From contig CP160630.1 in assembly GCA_038993745.2 (NCBI GenBank), positions 992,001-1,056,000 of the forward strand: 64,000 nt of DNA, read 5' to 3'. Below are positions 33,450-42,813 of this stretch, piece after piece. A program made the translations under genes and the position numbers. Position 1 is the stretch's first letter; each line of letters starts with the position of its first letter. Origin of the DNA: Aliivibrio fischeri (GTDB taxonomy: Bacteria > Pseudomonadota > Gammaproteobacteria > Enterobacterales > Vibrionaceae). The notes under the pieces are model-generated. The model made no database searches. It was not told the origin of the DNA and was given only the letters and a program-made list of their open reading frames with translations.

Positions 33450-34327
33450 TGCATTTTCTTCAAAATAATACTCAGGTTGCTGTAAAACCTCCTCTTAAGC
33501 CACGAACTGGTACTCCTGGTTTCTTTACTGAAAGTGGAGTAGATAACCGACCTTCGATACCGGGGCAAGATTGGTTTAACGCATGTATTGCTGAATTTCA
33601 AGGTGCTCTTGCTGCGAATGGTGTAGCGTTTGACCCTGAAAAGTTTGATCACCTTACTAAACTACTTGCAGGAAACGGTAGTCAGTTCGCCCCATACCGA
33701 GCCGATCGCGAATACGCAACAGGCGAAACTTGTACGACGGTAGACGCTACAACGGGTATGTTAAAAATCCATCAAATGTATGATGGACCAAACAAAACTT
33801 GCATAGGTAAAGACCCAGACGATCCTCTAAACCGTCGTGAAGGTTGGCCCGACTATCCAAAGCCATTCATTTGGATTGAATACACAGGCAAAGCACCAGG
33901 AGAGACGGTTTGGTGGGGTGGCGCAGACTTACCATCATTCGCACTACAAGAAATGAACCAAACAGTAAGCGCAGAGTTCTATTGGCGTTTAGCGCTAGCA
34001 CGACCTGAACTGGTTTCTGGTGGCGATATCAATTTACTAGACGCATCTGGCCGCTTCGTTCGTGCAGCAGATGGTACAGCGTATATTGCAGGTCAGACGC
34101 ATGAGGATGGAATTAGAGAAATTTCAGGGTCTATGAATTCTATCGTTAATCAAAACGGCCTTGGTACTGGTTCATTTGAAACGATAGTTAATTCGAGCTT
34201 AAACGTACCGAGTGGCTCTAGCTCTTGGAAAGATACAACAACAAACTTCAAAGCTTCTGATTCGACAAATGTAACCACTCAAGTTATGCCTGTTGGGTTA
34301 ATTGAAAATAAAGGAGTTATAATTTAA
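33449..34327 (+). CDS. Tail fibre protein
   Basis: 292 residues from ATG 33449 (AGAGGAC upstream, overlapping the preceding stop). The N-terminus (TPGFFTESGVDNRPSIPGQDWFNACIAEFQGALAANG) is the usual baseplate-attachment end of Vibrio phage fibres. A WPDYPKPFIWIEYTGKAPG segment and a short C-terminal domain follow. It is much shorter than Mu S (504) and there is no duplicate or invertible segment, so host range is fixed in this copy. Confidence 0.75.
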   Translation: MHFLQNNTQVAVKPPLKPRTGTPGFFTESGVDNRPSIPGQDWFNACIAEFQGALAANGVAFDPEKFDHLTKLLAGNGSQFAPYRADREYATGETCTTVDATTGMLKIHQMYDGPNKTCIGKDPDDPLNRREGWPDYPKPFIWIEYTGKAPGETVWWGGADLPSFALQEMNQTVSAEFYWRLALARPELVSGGDINLLDASGRFVRAADGTAYIAGQTHEDGIREISGSMNSIVNQNGLGTGSFETIVNSSLNVPSGSSSWKDTTTNFKASDSTNVTTQVMPVGLIENKGVII

Positions 34328-34893
34328 TGATTTACTTCAAGTACAACAAAGAAACATTAGTTGTTGAACACGGTCTAGTACGAGCAACTCAGCACGCGGT
34401 TGGACAATTTTCAATTCCAATAGATGCAATTACCGATGCATCAATAATTAAAACGCATAAAGAAGGTTTTAAAGTTATCGCCGCTGATATTGATGAAAAT
34501 GGAAAGCCGCACGCAACTGAGTACATTCGTAATTTAATAGGGAAAACCGTATACGCTAAATCAGATTGTAACAAATCAAAATGTATGGATAATCTTGGTG
34601 AGCCTGACTTCGAATGGACATTAGACAAACCTAAAACGCGCTTTGATGAATGGTTTGATGGTTTAGGGTGGGTTACTAATACTCAAAATAAATTTCAATC
34701 AGAAGTCCTTGATGTTGATTCTAAACGTCGTTATTTGTATTCGACTATTGTAGATCCTCTTCGTGCTGAATCCATTGACGAAGCGTTACAGGGTAATACT
34801 GAAAAAGCTAACGAGTTAGACAAGCAGCGTATCGAAGCAAGAAAGAAAATTAAATCTGAAAACCCATTCCCAGAATACCCAACCGACTTATGA
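34327..34893 (+). CDS. Fibre-associated protein, likely fibre assembly chaperone
   Basis: 188 residues directly coupled to the fibre gene (shared A of the stop). The C-terminal half (YLYSTIVDPLRAESIDEALQG, DKQRIEARKKIKSENPFPEYP) fits the end of tail fibre assembly proteins. The TGA stop lies in the first arm of the right-end hairpin, leaving about 80 bases to the phage end. Confidence 0.6.
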   Translation: MIYFKYNKETLVVEHGLVRATQHAVGQFSIPIDAITDASIIKTHKEGFKVIAADIDENGKPHATEYIRNLIGKTVYAKSDCNKSKCMDNLGEPDFEWTLDKPKTRFDEWFDGLGWVTNTQNKFQSEVLDVDSKRRYLYSTIVDPLRAESIDEALQGNTEKANELDKQRIEARKKIKSENPFPEYPTDL

Positions 34894-34974
34894 ACAATAA
34901 AGCTAGAGTATTGAGCAGTTTAAGCCGTGCTCATTTCTCTAGCTTTTATTGTTCATACTACGCGCCGCGCTACA
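34891..34974. repeat. P1 right end: transposase sites within a long hairpin
   Basis: TGAACAATAAAGCTAGAG (34891-34908) pairs with its complement at 34937-34955 with one bulged base, and inner TTGAGCA/TGCTCA (34911-34917, 34928-34933) extends it. ATTGTTCATA (34948-34957) stands 13 bases from the terminal TACA, mirroring the left end. The structure may be both the late-operon terminator and the R1/R2 transposase sites. Confidence 0.8.
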
Positions 34975-34979
34975 TTCAC
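34975..34979. repeat. Target-site duplication, right copy (TTCAC)
   Basis: Identical to 1839-1843 and directly abutting the TACA end. Confidence 0.93.
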
Positions 34980-36608
34980 ACTTTCGATAAGATGCACCGA
35001 TTCTTGAATAGATGTGACATTTTCCATCATATTTTTATTCGCATTTTCAGACTGAGCCTGTAGCTTGCTAATAATCTCCTGAATATTACTCGTAGATTCC
35101 TTTGTTTTAGCTGCTAGATTACGAACTTCATCAGCTACCACAGCAAAACCTCTTCCCGCTTCACCGGCACGTGCAGCCTCAATTGCTGCATTTAATGCAA
35201 GCAAGTTCGTTTGCTCTGAAATACTGCTGATAACGTCCGTCACTTCGCCAATATTAATTGCATCATCTCGTAATACAGAGATCATTTCTGCGGTTTGTTG
35301 TACAGATTCATTAATATCAACAGTCAATGCGATCGAATTATCAAGTGTATTATGTCCATTTGATACATTTGTTATTGCCTTTTGTGCTTCTTCTTCCGCC
35401 TGAGCAGCATTTGTTGTCACTTCTTTTGAAGTACTAGATAGCTCACTGATCGCGGTAGAAATTTCTTCAACTTGTGCCAATTCATGCTGAGAGTTCTTAG
35501 CCGTATCAGACATGACGACAGCCAGCTCTTCTGAAGCTGCTGATACACTATTTGAAATTGAATGACTCGACGTCACTATTTCTGACAGCTTCGAGCTTAA
35601 GGTAACAACTGAGCGGTATATACCTGTATCATTATCTGATGCCACTAATTGCTGAGATAAATCACCTTCCGAAATATTAGATAGAATTTCAGAGATGTTC
35701 TCTGGTTCTCCGCCAATCGGTTTATAGATTAAATAGATAACACCATAATAAACAATCGCTAATGAGATAATAAGAAGTGAAAAGAAGATGATAATTGAAT
35801 TCTTTAACATCACCATACTAGGCGCGTAAACGTCATCCTCGTATTCATACATGACAACCGTCCAATCATAACGAGATAAATTATCAGCACTTGCCAAAAC
35901 ATAATCATCGTGGTCGATGTCATAAAAACGAGTATTGCCAGAATCAAAATCAACGAGCGCAGGTTCAACATTTTTAATATTCTTACTAACGTCGTCAGGA
36001 TTTTTCGCTGCGATGATATAGCCTAAATTATTATAGGTAAATATCTGTCCTCGCTCTGTGAGCGTCCCAATAAACGCATTTAAAACATTCTGCTCAATCC
36101 CTATAGCCACAACAGCGACAACCTTACCATCACTTAAAATAGGTACTGCAAATGCAAATACATTTACTCCATCCGTATTTTGATACACATCAGTGATGAT
36201 CTCCTTTTCACCAGCAAAGCCACGTACAAACCATTCGCGTTTTACCTCCTTAGCATTAAAGTTAGGAATAAACTGGCCATTTTCAAAAGTAAGTCCTGAC
36301 TCAAATGCGATAAAGGCACTATTGGTATCATTATTTTCTGCTAATTTTCTCAAATCCTTTGTTGTGGTGACTTCATCTAGTCTACCATCAGGGTGATAAG
36401 ATATAGAAAATGTCCTCAATGATGAAAAGTAGCCATCAAGTTTTTCTCCTAACGATACCGATATTAATTTAGATCGATCTTCCGTCGATTTAGTTATCAG
36501 ATCTTTATTTATTTGACTGAATTCATTAAAACCATTCCAAGTTAAAGCACTCGCTATCGAAACCAATAACACGAATATAAATAATAATATTTTATTCTTT
36601 AACAACAT
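34975..36608 (-). pseudogene. N-terminal part of a methyl-accepting chemotaxis protein cut by prophage 1
   Basis: About 544 codons: an N-terminal membrane helix ([18 protein letters not shown]), a periplasmic dCache/PDC sensor ([45 protein letters not shown]), a second membrane helix ([20 protein letters not shown]), a HAMP region and the MA signalling domain with the hairpin tip [21 protein letters not shown]. The frame runs into the phage end after [11 protein letters not shown] and would add a few phage-coded residues. The missing 81 C-terminal residues lie at 1598-1843. The tip is present but the C-terminal bundle helix is not, so signalling is probably lost. Confidence 0.92.
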
Positions 36609-36684
36609 CCATTATCCTTTTTGTTCACTATTTTAATATAAAAACTCACCTTACATTAATTAACTAATATCAATACAAAACCAG

Positions 36685-36849
36685 TTATTGATAGCTTATA
36701 TCAATACCTCTCTCACAAAGTAGTTCATTATTAACATCTACAAAAAAATCAATACCAAAAATAGTGTTGATAAAATAAATTTCTTCCAATGTTAATTCAT
36801 TTATCACACTTATCATATGTATGCTTTCATTTGCATTATATATAATCAT
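36685..36849 (-). CDS. Possible 54-residue protein of unknown function
   Basis: From ATG 36849, with AAGTAAGG just upstream on the minus strand (spacing is short), to TAA at 36685. The protein (MIIYNANESIHMISVINELT...) is acidic with alternating hydrophobics. It is in a very AT-rich stretch where chance frames are short because of stops, which is modest support. No family recognised. Confidence 0.35.
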   Translation of the reverse strand: MIIYNANESIHMISVINELTLEEIYFINTIFGIDFFVDVNNELLCERGIDISYQ

Positions 36850-37111
36850 AGGCCTTACTTTCTGTTTGTTATATTTATTAGTCAATTCATATTCTTTACA
36901 CTTCGAATTATATAAAAATCAAGGAAAATAAACTAATAATGATGGATAATTTATATATAAAACCTTTAAAAACAACATTATATAAAATATAATCATCATA
37001 CATTCACAATATTAATTTATAATGACAATATTGTTAATTGTGATCAATGACTGATTTTTTATAAATTCTAAGTGTTATCTTTGCGATAAATCAAAAATAA
37101 TTTGTAACGTT
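36850..37111. other. AT-rich intergenic region before a ToxR-like regulator
   Basis: About 260 bases without a gene, strikingly A+T-rich with many short A/T runs. It likely carries divergent promoters for the small minus-strand frame and the regulator at 37112. A TTGTGATCAATGA at about 37034-37046 resembles half of a CRP/FNR-type site but is not convincing. High A+T content of this kind favours H-NS silencing; that is inference. Confidence 0.4.
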
Positions 37112-37594
37112 ATGAATTTAAAGTTTAAAAATTCCTTATTAATGCTAGAAGATAGGCCAAAAATTCTCATAAATAATAAAAGTTATGTGATAACCATTCC
37201 CGAAAGTAAGATTCTCAAATTACTTATCGAAAATAAAAATACATCAATAACTAAGACTGAACTCATTGTAACCGCATGGGGACACCCTGATTTTATAGGC
37301 CCTAACTCATTAGCTGTTGCTATATCTAACATCAGAAAAATAATTGAACATGATGGGTTAATATTAAAAAACATTCCTAAAGTTGGATATAAACTAATAA
37401 TAGATGAACCACTAAAACATCAAAACAGAACAGTAAACATTAACAATAGAGAGCGAGCACTTGATAATGTTACACTCGCTAAAAACAGTGCAATTATAAC
37501 GAAATTAACATCGTCACCTATTCAAATACTTATATTCTCAACCTTGACTTACTTTGTCTTATATTTGATTCACTCATGGGTCCTAATTAATTAA
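37112..37594 (+). CDS. ToxR/CadC-type membrane-anchored winged-helix regulator
   Basis: 160 residues. Residues 1-95 form an OmpR/ToxR-type winged helix: ESKILKLLIENKNTSITKTEL, the family WG (TAWGHPDFIGPNSLAVAISNIRK split) and IPKVGYKLII. A linker follows, then a single C-terminal membrane helix (IQILIFSTLTYFVLYLIHSW) with almost nothing beyond it. ToxR, TcpP and CadC have periplasmic sensor domains; this one lacks it. A small exported gene starts 2 bases after its stop, recalling ToxRS and TcpPH. Confidence 0.8.
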   Translation: MNLKFKNSLLMLEDRPKILINNKSYVITIPESKILKLLIENKNTSITKTELIVTAWGHPDFIGPNSLAVAISNIRKIIEHDGLILKNIPKVGYKLIIDEPLKHQNRTVNINNRERALDNVTLAKNSAIITKLTSSPIQILIFSTLTYFVLYLIHSWVLIN

Positions 37595-37596
37595 AA

Positions 37597-38055
37597 ATGA
37601 ACAAACTAAGCTTAATTAAAATAAATATTTTTATTGCCACTATAATGCTACTTCTGATTTCTATTTCTTTTGTTAACGGCACAGGTTGCAATTACAAGAT
37701 GAATCTTATTGATAGTAAGAATCCGAACTTTCAGATAAAAATGACCTGTTTTAAAGGGAACTACGTCGCTTTACAAACCTTAAAATATGGCGATAGCACT
37801 TCAAAATGGAAAATTACAGCACGGCAATTTAACTTGTTTAATCAAGTCATTTTATACATAAATAAAAGAAGCCCGTTGGTTAAGCCTACCTATAACAACA
37901 AATTAGACGACTACAACCAGTTAGTTTTTGATCAACGCTTACTATTTTATGCTTACAAAATAGACAAAAAGAAAAATATTATTACAGTATACGAAGATTT
38001 TCCCGAGAGGCGGGCTATTACAACAGAATTCACAGGAAAAATTAGTCAATGGTAA
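37597..38055 (+). CDS. Small membrane-anchored periplasmic partner protein
   Basis: 152 residues with an N-terminal membrane or signal segment (IFIATIMLLLISISFVNG) and a mostly beta periplasmic domain with two cysteines (GTGCNYKMN and MTCFKGNY). It is directly downstream of the ToxR-like gene. ToxS/TcpH-like function is inferred from arrangement; there is no clear sequence match to either. Confidence 0.6.
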   Translation: MNKLSLIKINIFIATIMLLLISISFVNGTGCNYKMNLIDSKNPNFQIKMTCFKGNYVALQTLKYGDSTSKWKITARQFNLFNQVILYINKRSPLVKPTYNNKLDDYNQLVFDQRLLFYAYKIDKKKNIITVYEDFPERRAITTEFTGKISQW

Positions 38056-38103
38056 TAAAATAACTGCCATGACATTACGTACGAAAGAGCTTATATGGTA
38101 ACA

Positions 38104-38122
38104 TGATGTAAATTTTACATCA
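38104..38122. promoter_or_regulatory. Palindrome ahead of norR, likely regulator site
   Basis: TGATGTAAATTTTACATCA is a perfect 19-base palindrome 20 bases before the norR start and includes the GT-N7-AC arrangement of NorR sites. A near-identical palindrome lies upstream of hcp (39693-39713). Autorepression by NorR is likely; an NsrR-type site is an alternative because its palindromes are also GATG-rich. Confidence 0.6.
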
Positions 38123-38142
38123 CATTAGGTTATATCAGTCTT

Positions 38143-39678
38143 ATGAAACCTTCTATGGAAAAAGTATTACTTCAAATAGCTTTGGATCTTAGCTCTAACT
38201 TATCCAGCGATTTACATTATCAACGTCTGATTAACTCGATTCATCAGGTATTTCCATGTGATGCTAGTGCCCTTTTTATTCTAGATAATGATCACTGCCT
38301 TAAGCCAGTCGCTGTTAAGGGGCTTTCTCAAGCAGTATTAGGACGTTGTTTTCCACCACAAGTCCATCCTAGGTTAGAGGCGATTTTACAAAGCAAACAT
38401 CCTGTTAGGTTTGAATCAAATTCAGACCTACCTGATCCGTTCGATGGATTATTACTCGTAGATGAAAGTATAAACATAGAAGTTCACGACTGTTTAGGCT
38501 GCAGTTTATATGTAGAAGATACGCTCGTTGGTGTACTCACGTTAGATGCCTTAGAAGTGGGTGCTTTTAAAAAGATAGATGACATTACAATTGAAACATT
38601 TGCAGCCCTCGCCGCTGCGACTTTACATAACAAAGCTCTGATCAAAACACTCCAAGACAGTAATCAGCAACAAAAGTCCATCAACCAAACCTTAATTCAG
38701 CAAGCTAGAATTAAAAAAGGCGAATTAATTGGTATTAGTCCTCAAATTACTCGCCTTAAATCAAACATAAGTACTGTTGCCCATTCAGATTATGCTGTTT
38801 TAATCAGCGGTGAAACAGGATCTGGCAAAGAGTTAGTCGCTCACTCTGTGCACGCACAATCACAACGAAATGAACTTCCAATGATTTATGTTAACTGTGC
38901 AGCACTGCCCGAATCATTGGCGGAGAGTGAGCTATTTGGACATGTCAAAGGTGCATTTACTGGTGCGAATAACCATCGAGCAGGTAAGTTTGAATTAGCC
39001 GATAAAGGAACTCTTTTTCTTGATGAGATCGGAGAGCTTCCTCTGTTAATTCAAGCAAAATTATTACGCGTTATTCAACAAGGTGAAGTTCAACGTGTAG
39101 GCTCAGATAAAAACGTGATGGTGAATGTGCGTATTATTGCTGCAACCAATCGTAACCTAGAAAAAGAAGTGGAAGAAGGTCGTTTTCGTGCCGATCTTTT
39201 TCACAGACTTAACGTATTTCCAATCCATGTTCCACCACTTCGTGAACGTGAAGGCGATATTTCTGTTTTATCCGGTTATCTACTCGATAAAGTTAGAACA
39301 CAGTTCAACGTACCAAATTTACATATCCACCCAAAAACACTCACTCATTTAGAATCGAGCCCTTGGCTTGGTAATGTTCGTGAACTTGAACATACACTAA
39401 TGCGCGCAGGATTAAGAGCCATTCAAGAAAATGCAAACAGTATTACATTAGCTCACTTTCTTGGCGATATAGAAAATACGGAAGATGTAAAAAACACATC
39501 ACACTTATTACCAAATAAAAGTCAACCTATGAGAGAGTTAGTAGAAAGCTATCAAAAACAATTAATTGAACATGCATTATCCGAATCTAATGGAATTTGG
39601 GCAAAAGCAGCTGAATTTTTGCAAATGGATCGTGGAAATCTCTATCGTATGGGAAAAAAATTAGGCATTTCAAATTGA
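38143..39678 (+). CDS. norR: NorR: nitric-oxide-responsive sigma-54 activator
   Basis: 511 residues (E. coli NorR 504). An N-terminal GAF domain (residues ~20-165) carries the mononuclear iron NO sensor. The AAA+ domain has [15 protein letters not shown] (Walker A), GAFTGA (sigma-54 contact) and [12 protein letters not shown] (Walker B). A C-terminal Fis-type HTH ends in [14 protein letters not shown]. It normally activates norVW; here the neighbour is hcp-hcr with a sigma-54 promoter and matching sites in between. Confidence 0.93.
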   Translation: MKPSMEKVLLQIALDLSSNLSSDLHYQRLINSIHQVFPCDASALFILDNDHCLKPVAVKGLSQAVLGRCFPPQVHPRLEAILQSKHPVRFESNSDLPDPFDGLLLVDESINIEVHDCLGCSLYVEDTLVGVLTLDALEVGAFKKIDDITIETFAALAAATLHNKALIKTLQDSNQQQKSINQTLIQQARIKKGELIGISPQITRLKSNISTVAHSDYAVLISGETGSGKELVAHSVHAQSQRNELPMIYVNCAALPESLAESELFGHVKGAFTGANNHRAGKFELADKGTLFLDEIGELPLLIQAKLLRVIQQGEVQRVGSDKNVMVNVRIIAATNRNLEKEVEEGRFRADLFHRLNVFPIHVPPLREREGDISVLSGYLLDKVRTQFNVPNLHIHPKTLTHLESSPWLGNVRELEHTLMRAGLRAIQENANSITLAHFLGDIENTEDVKNTSHLLPNKSQPMRELVESYQKQLIEHALSESNGIWAKAAEFLQMDRGNLYRMGKKLGISN

Positions 39679-39692
39679 TACAAACAAACCAA

Positions 39693-39736
39693 ATGATGTA
39701 ATTATAACATCATACGCTGTAGTCATTAATACATCA
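39693..39736. promoter_or_regulatory. NorR-type enhancer sites upstream of hcp
   Basis: ATGATGTAATTATAACATCAT (39693-39713, one base off perfect) and a second GT-N7-AC element, GTCATTAATAC (39722-39732), lie 50-95 bases before the -24 element, the right distance for an enhancer-binding activator. Confidence 0.6.
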
Positions 39737-39785
39737 ATAAGCAAAAAATGAAACAATAAAGCCATTTAAATCAACAACTTAAAAA

Positions 39786-39801
39786 TGGCACACACTGTGC
39801 A
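39786..39801 (+). promoter_or_regulatory. Sigma-54 promoter of hcp
   Basis: TGGCACACACTGTGCA matches TGGCAC-N5-TTGCA at all but one of the key bases, with GG and GC at the proper -24/-12 spacing. It is 118 bases before the hcp start and downstream of the NorR sites. Confidence 0.75.
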
Positions 39802-39918
39802 ATAGATGGTTCATCAATGTCGATTCAAATCTCGACTGGTTCAACAATCTATTGCACAATAGAACGCATTGAACTGGCATGATTTGAACAATATGTATTA
39901 ATGACTGGAGTTCTAACT

Positions 39919-41580
39919 ATGTTCTGTATCCAATGTGAGCAAACGATCCAAACACCAACAACAAAAGGCTGTTCTTTTGCACAAGGTATGTGTGGTAAAA
40001 CCGCTGAAGTTTCTGACTTACAAGATATTTTAGTTTACGCATTACAAGGGGTTTCTTTTTGGGCTGAGCAAGGTCGTAAAGTAAACGTCATTCTTGATGA
40101 AATCGATCAGTGGGCACCAAAAGCTTTCTTTGCCACGCTGACCAATGTTAATTTCGATCCTGAACGTGTTATTGAGTTTGCACAACAAGCACAAGATTAC
40201 AAACAACAATTAGAAGAAACGGTACGTGCGGCAGCAACAGTTACTAACACTGAATTAGATGAATTATCGCCAGCTGCAAAATTCGAACTACCAACAGAAG
40301 CAGATCAAATCATTGCCTTAGCCCCACAAGCAGCCGTAAACCGTGGTCATGAAACACAACATGAAGACGTTATTGGCTTACGTTTGCTTTGCTTATATGG
40401 TCTAAAAGGTGCAGCAGCTTACATGGAGCATGCTCGTGTTCTTGGGCAAACAGACAAAGACGTTTTCACTGAATATCACCAAATCATGGCATGGTTAGGC
40501 ACTGATCCTACAGATCTCGGTGAATTACTAGATTGCTCAATGAAAATTGGCCTAATGAATTACCGTATCATGGAAATGTTAGATACTGGTGAAACAGATA
40601 CGTTTGGTCACCCAGAACCATCACAAGTAAACATTAAAACTATCGAAGGTAAATGTATTCTGATTTCAGGTCACGATTTACATGACTTAGAAAAGATCCT
40701 TCAACAAACAGAAGGTAAAGGCATCAATATTTACACTAACGGTGAAATGCTGCCTGCTCACTCTTATCCTGAACTAAAAAAATACCCTCATCTTGTAGGT
40801 AACTACGGCAGCGCATGGCAGAACCAGCAAAAAGAGTTTGCTAACTTCCCTGGCGCAATCGTAATGACGTCCAACTGCTTATTAAACCCAAATGTAGGTC
40901 AATATGCAGACCGCCTGTTTACTCGTAGTATTGTTGGTTGGCCGGGTGTTGCTCATATTGAAGGGGATGATTTCACAGCAGTTATTGATTGTGCACTAGC
41001 GCAAGAAGGTTTCAAGCACAACGAAATCGAACAAATGATCACGGTTGGATTTGGTCGTAACGCACTAATGGCTGCAGCTCCTGCAGTTGTTGAGCAAGTA
41101 AAAGAAGGCAACATTAGCCACTTCTTCCTTGTTGGCGGTTGTGATGGTGATAAATCAGAACGTAGCTACTACACAGACTTTACTGCTCAAGCTCCTGAAG
41201 ACTCCGTGATTCTGACATTAGCTTGCGGTAAATACCGTTTCAACAAAAATCAATTTGGCGATATTAATGGTATCCCGCGTTTATTGGATGTTGGTCAATG
41301 TAATGATGCATATTCAGCTATTCAACTCGCACTTGCACTAGCTAAAGAGTTTGATTGTGACATTAACGAACTTCCATTAACGCTGGTACTTTCTTGGTTT
41401 GAACAAAAAGCAATTGTTATCCTACTGACTCTATTTGCTCTTGGTGTTAAAGGCATTTACACAGGCCCAACAGCACCTGCGTTCTTAACAGATAACCTAC
41501 TTGCTATCATTCAAGAGAAGTTTGATATGCGCAGTATCGGTAATGTAGAAGACGATCTAAAAGCCATTTTAGCCGCGTAA
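39919..41580 (+). CDS. hcp: Hybrid cluster protein, hydroxylamine/NO reductase
   Basis: 553 residues from ATG 39919 (TGGAG upstream; MFCIQCEQT is the family start). N-terminal cysteines FCIQCEQT...[14 protein letters not shown] bind the 4Fe cubane; later [29 protein letters not shown] and GACGKYRF-type [11 protein letters not shown] hold the hybrid 4Fe-2S-2O cluster. It detoxifies NO or hydroxylamine in the cytoplasm under low oxygen and takes electrons from Hcr. Preceded by a sigma-54 promoter and NorR sites. Confidence 0.95.
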   Translation: MFCIQCEQTIQTPTTKGCSFAQGMCGKTAEVSDLQDILVYALQGVSFWAEQGRKVNVILDEIDQWAPKAFFATLTNVNFDPERVIEFAQQAQDYKQQLEETVRAAATVTNTELDELSPAAKFELPTEADQIIALAPQAAVNRGHETQHEDVIGLRLLCLYGLKGAAAYMEHARVLGQTDKDVFTEYHQIMAWLGTDPTDLGELLDCSMKIGLMNYRIMEMLDTGETDTFGHPEPSQVNIKTIEGKCILISGHDLHDLEKILQQTEGKGINIYTNGEMLPAHSYPELKKYPHLVGNYGSAWQNQQKEFANFPGAIVMTSNCLLNPNVGQYADRLFTRSIVGWPGVAHIEGDDFTAVIDCALAQEGFKHNEIEQMITVGFGRNALMAAAPAVVEQVKEGNISHFFLVGGCDGDKSERSYYTDFTAQAPEDSVILTLACGKYRFNKNQFGDINGIPRLLDVGQCNDAYSAIQLALALAKEFDCDINELPLTLVLSWFEQKAIVILLTLFALGVKGIYTGPTAPAFLTDNLLAIIQEKFDMRSIGNVEDDLKAILAA

Positions 41581-41605
41581 TCAAATCAAATAAATCCATC
41601 AAATT

Positions 41606-41631
41606 ATGCCTCAGTTATCTGGGGCATTTTT
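41606..41631 (+). terminator. Hairpin between hcp and hcr
   Basis: ATGCC-CAG faces CTG-GGCAT with a TTAT loop, followed by TTTTT. It probably attenuates transcription into hcr, so that less reductase than Hcp is made. Confidence 0.65.
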
Positions 41632-41674
41632 CGCTAGCGTGTATTCAACACAATCTGACCAATAGAGAATAAAC

Positions 41675-42706
41675 ATGACACAATTTATTTGGCCAACCAC
41701 TCCAGTTCAACTTCGTTGTGATAAAAAATGGCAAGAAACAGATGATACGATTAGCCTACAATTAATCAGTGAACACAAAGAAACCTTTGATTTTAAACCG
41801 GGTCAGTTTGTTAGTATCGGTATTGAAATTGAAGGAAAAATGGAATACCGTGCCTACTCTATCAGCTCAGTTCCAAATCAAGATTTTCTGCAACTAACCA
41901 TTAAACGCGTCGAAGGTGGTAAGGTATCAAACTACCTAATTGACCAATTGAATGAAGGCGATGAGGTTGCTGTTTTAGCACCAACAGGCCCTTTCAACTC
42001 TATTGATTGTAAACCAAGAAAAAAAGTGGCGTTACTAAGCGCTGGCTGTGGCATCACTCCTGTCATCTCGATGGCGAAATCGTGGATAACTCAAAATAAA
42101 GATATCGATATTACTTTTGTCCACATGGCAAAATCTCCAGAACACACCATTTATTTTGATGAACTTCAGTATCTAAATAAGCAACATGCTAATTTCAATC
42201 TCAAATTATTATTAAAAAACCCACAATTTACCGATTACCCACAAGGTCGATTAGATCAAGAGTGGTTAGTAACATTATGTCCAGACTTAGTCGAAAGAAC
42301 CGTATTTCTATGTGGCCCAACAAATTTCATGCAGGACATGAAAAAATATGTTGAAGCAATAGGCTTAGACATGGCTCACTTCTTTCAAGAAAGCTTTACT
42401 CCTATTGAACCTGAAATCACGGATACAGTTGAAAACTCGGGCGTTGTCCAATTTGATGTACCCGCTTTTGGTGTATCCAAAGAAATAGATAAAGGCGCAA
42501 CTCTTGCTGATGTATTAGAAGAAAGTGGCGTTCCGATCATCATAGCCTGTCGTAGTGGTATGTGCGGATCGTGTAAGTGTAAAGTAACCAAAGGCGACGT
42601 TTCTCGCACCAGCACAGAAACACTGAGTGAAGAAGATATTGCGCAAGGTTATACGTTAGCGTGTTCAAGCCAAGTTCAAAGTGATGTTGAAGTGAGTTTA
42701 GTTTAA
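41675..42706 (+). CDS. hcr: NADH oxidoreductase for hybrid cluster protein
   Basis: 343 residues. FAD-binding barrel with EYRAYSISSVP (RxYS) , an NAD domain (LLSAGCGITPVISMA, FLCGPTNFMQDM) and a C-terminal plant-type 2Fe-2S domain (CRSGMCGSCKCKVTKG, LACSSQ). Passes electrons from NADH to Hcp. Same strand, 94 bases after hcp. Confidence 0.93.
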   Translation: MTQFIWPTTPVQLRCDKKWQETDDTISLQLISEHKETFDFKPGQFVSIGIEIEGKMEYRAYSISSVPNQDFLQLTIKRVEGGKVSNYLIDQLNEGDEVAVLAPTGPFNSIDCKPRKKVALLSAGCGITPVISMAKSWITQNKDIDITFVHMAKSPEHTIYFDELQYLNKQHANFNLKLLLKNPQFTDYPQGRLDQEWLVTLCPDLVERTVFLCGPTNFMQDMKKYVEAIGLDMAHFFQESFTPIEPEITDTVENSGVVQFDVPAFGVSKEIDKGATLADVLEESGVPIIIACRSGMCGSCKCKVTKGDVSRTSTETLSEEDIAQGYTLACSSQVQSDVEVSLV

Positions 42707-42730
42707 TATCATTTTATTCATTCCCAAAAA

Positions 42731-42785
42731 ACCGATGACTCTTTTTATACTAATCATAGTAAGTAAGTGATCATCGGTCTTTTTA
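42731..42785. terminator. Bidirectional terminator between hcr and bcsC
   Basis: ACCGATGA (42731-42738) pairs with TCATCGGT (42771-42778); there is an A-run on the left and CTTTTT on the right, so it ends both converging transcripts. Confidence 0.8.
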
Positions 42786-42813
42786 TATCGTACTTATGCA
42801 ACAAATTGATAAA

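Larger units (their letters stand above)
1844..34974 (+). mobile_element. Mu-like transposable prophage P1, complete, 33.1 kb
   Basis: The element starts TGTA and ends TACA and is flanked by a 5-bp host duplication. It carries a DDE transposase very close to MuA, a MuB ATPase, GemA, Mor and the Mu-type head, contractile tail and baseplate set in Mu order. Terminal 10-mers TATGAACAAT sit exactly 13 bases inside the TGTA on both ends. It lacks recognisable gam, mom, gin/invertible fibre segment and C activator. Three of its genes carry single-base frame lesions (zinc-ribbon gene, minor head gene, tape measure), so virion production is in doubt if these are real. Confidence 0.96.

Noticed and set aside
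34327..34974. An invertible fibre segment as in Mu
   Set aside because: No second fibre C-terminus, no inverted crossover sites and no invertase gene next to the single fibre gene.
37034..37046. CRP/FNR-like site before the ToxR-like gene
   Set aside because: Only one half matches; in such A+T-rich DNA this is expected by chance.
36610..38060. The A+T-rich region as a remnant of another mobile element
   Set aside because: No repeats, transposase or integrase remains, or att-like sequences are visible; base composition alone is not enough.
39901..39918. ATG 39901 as the hcp start
   Set aside because: MFCIQCEQT at 39919 is the family N-terminus and has a ribosome site at proper spacing.
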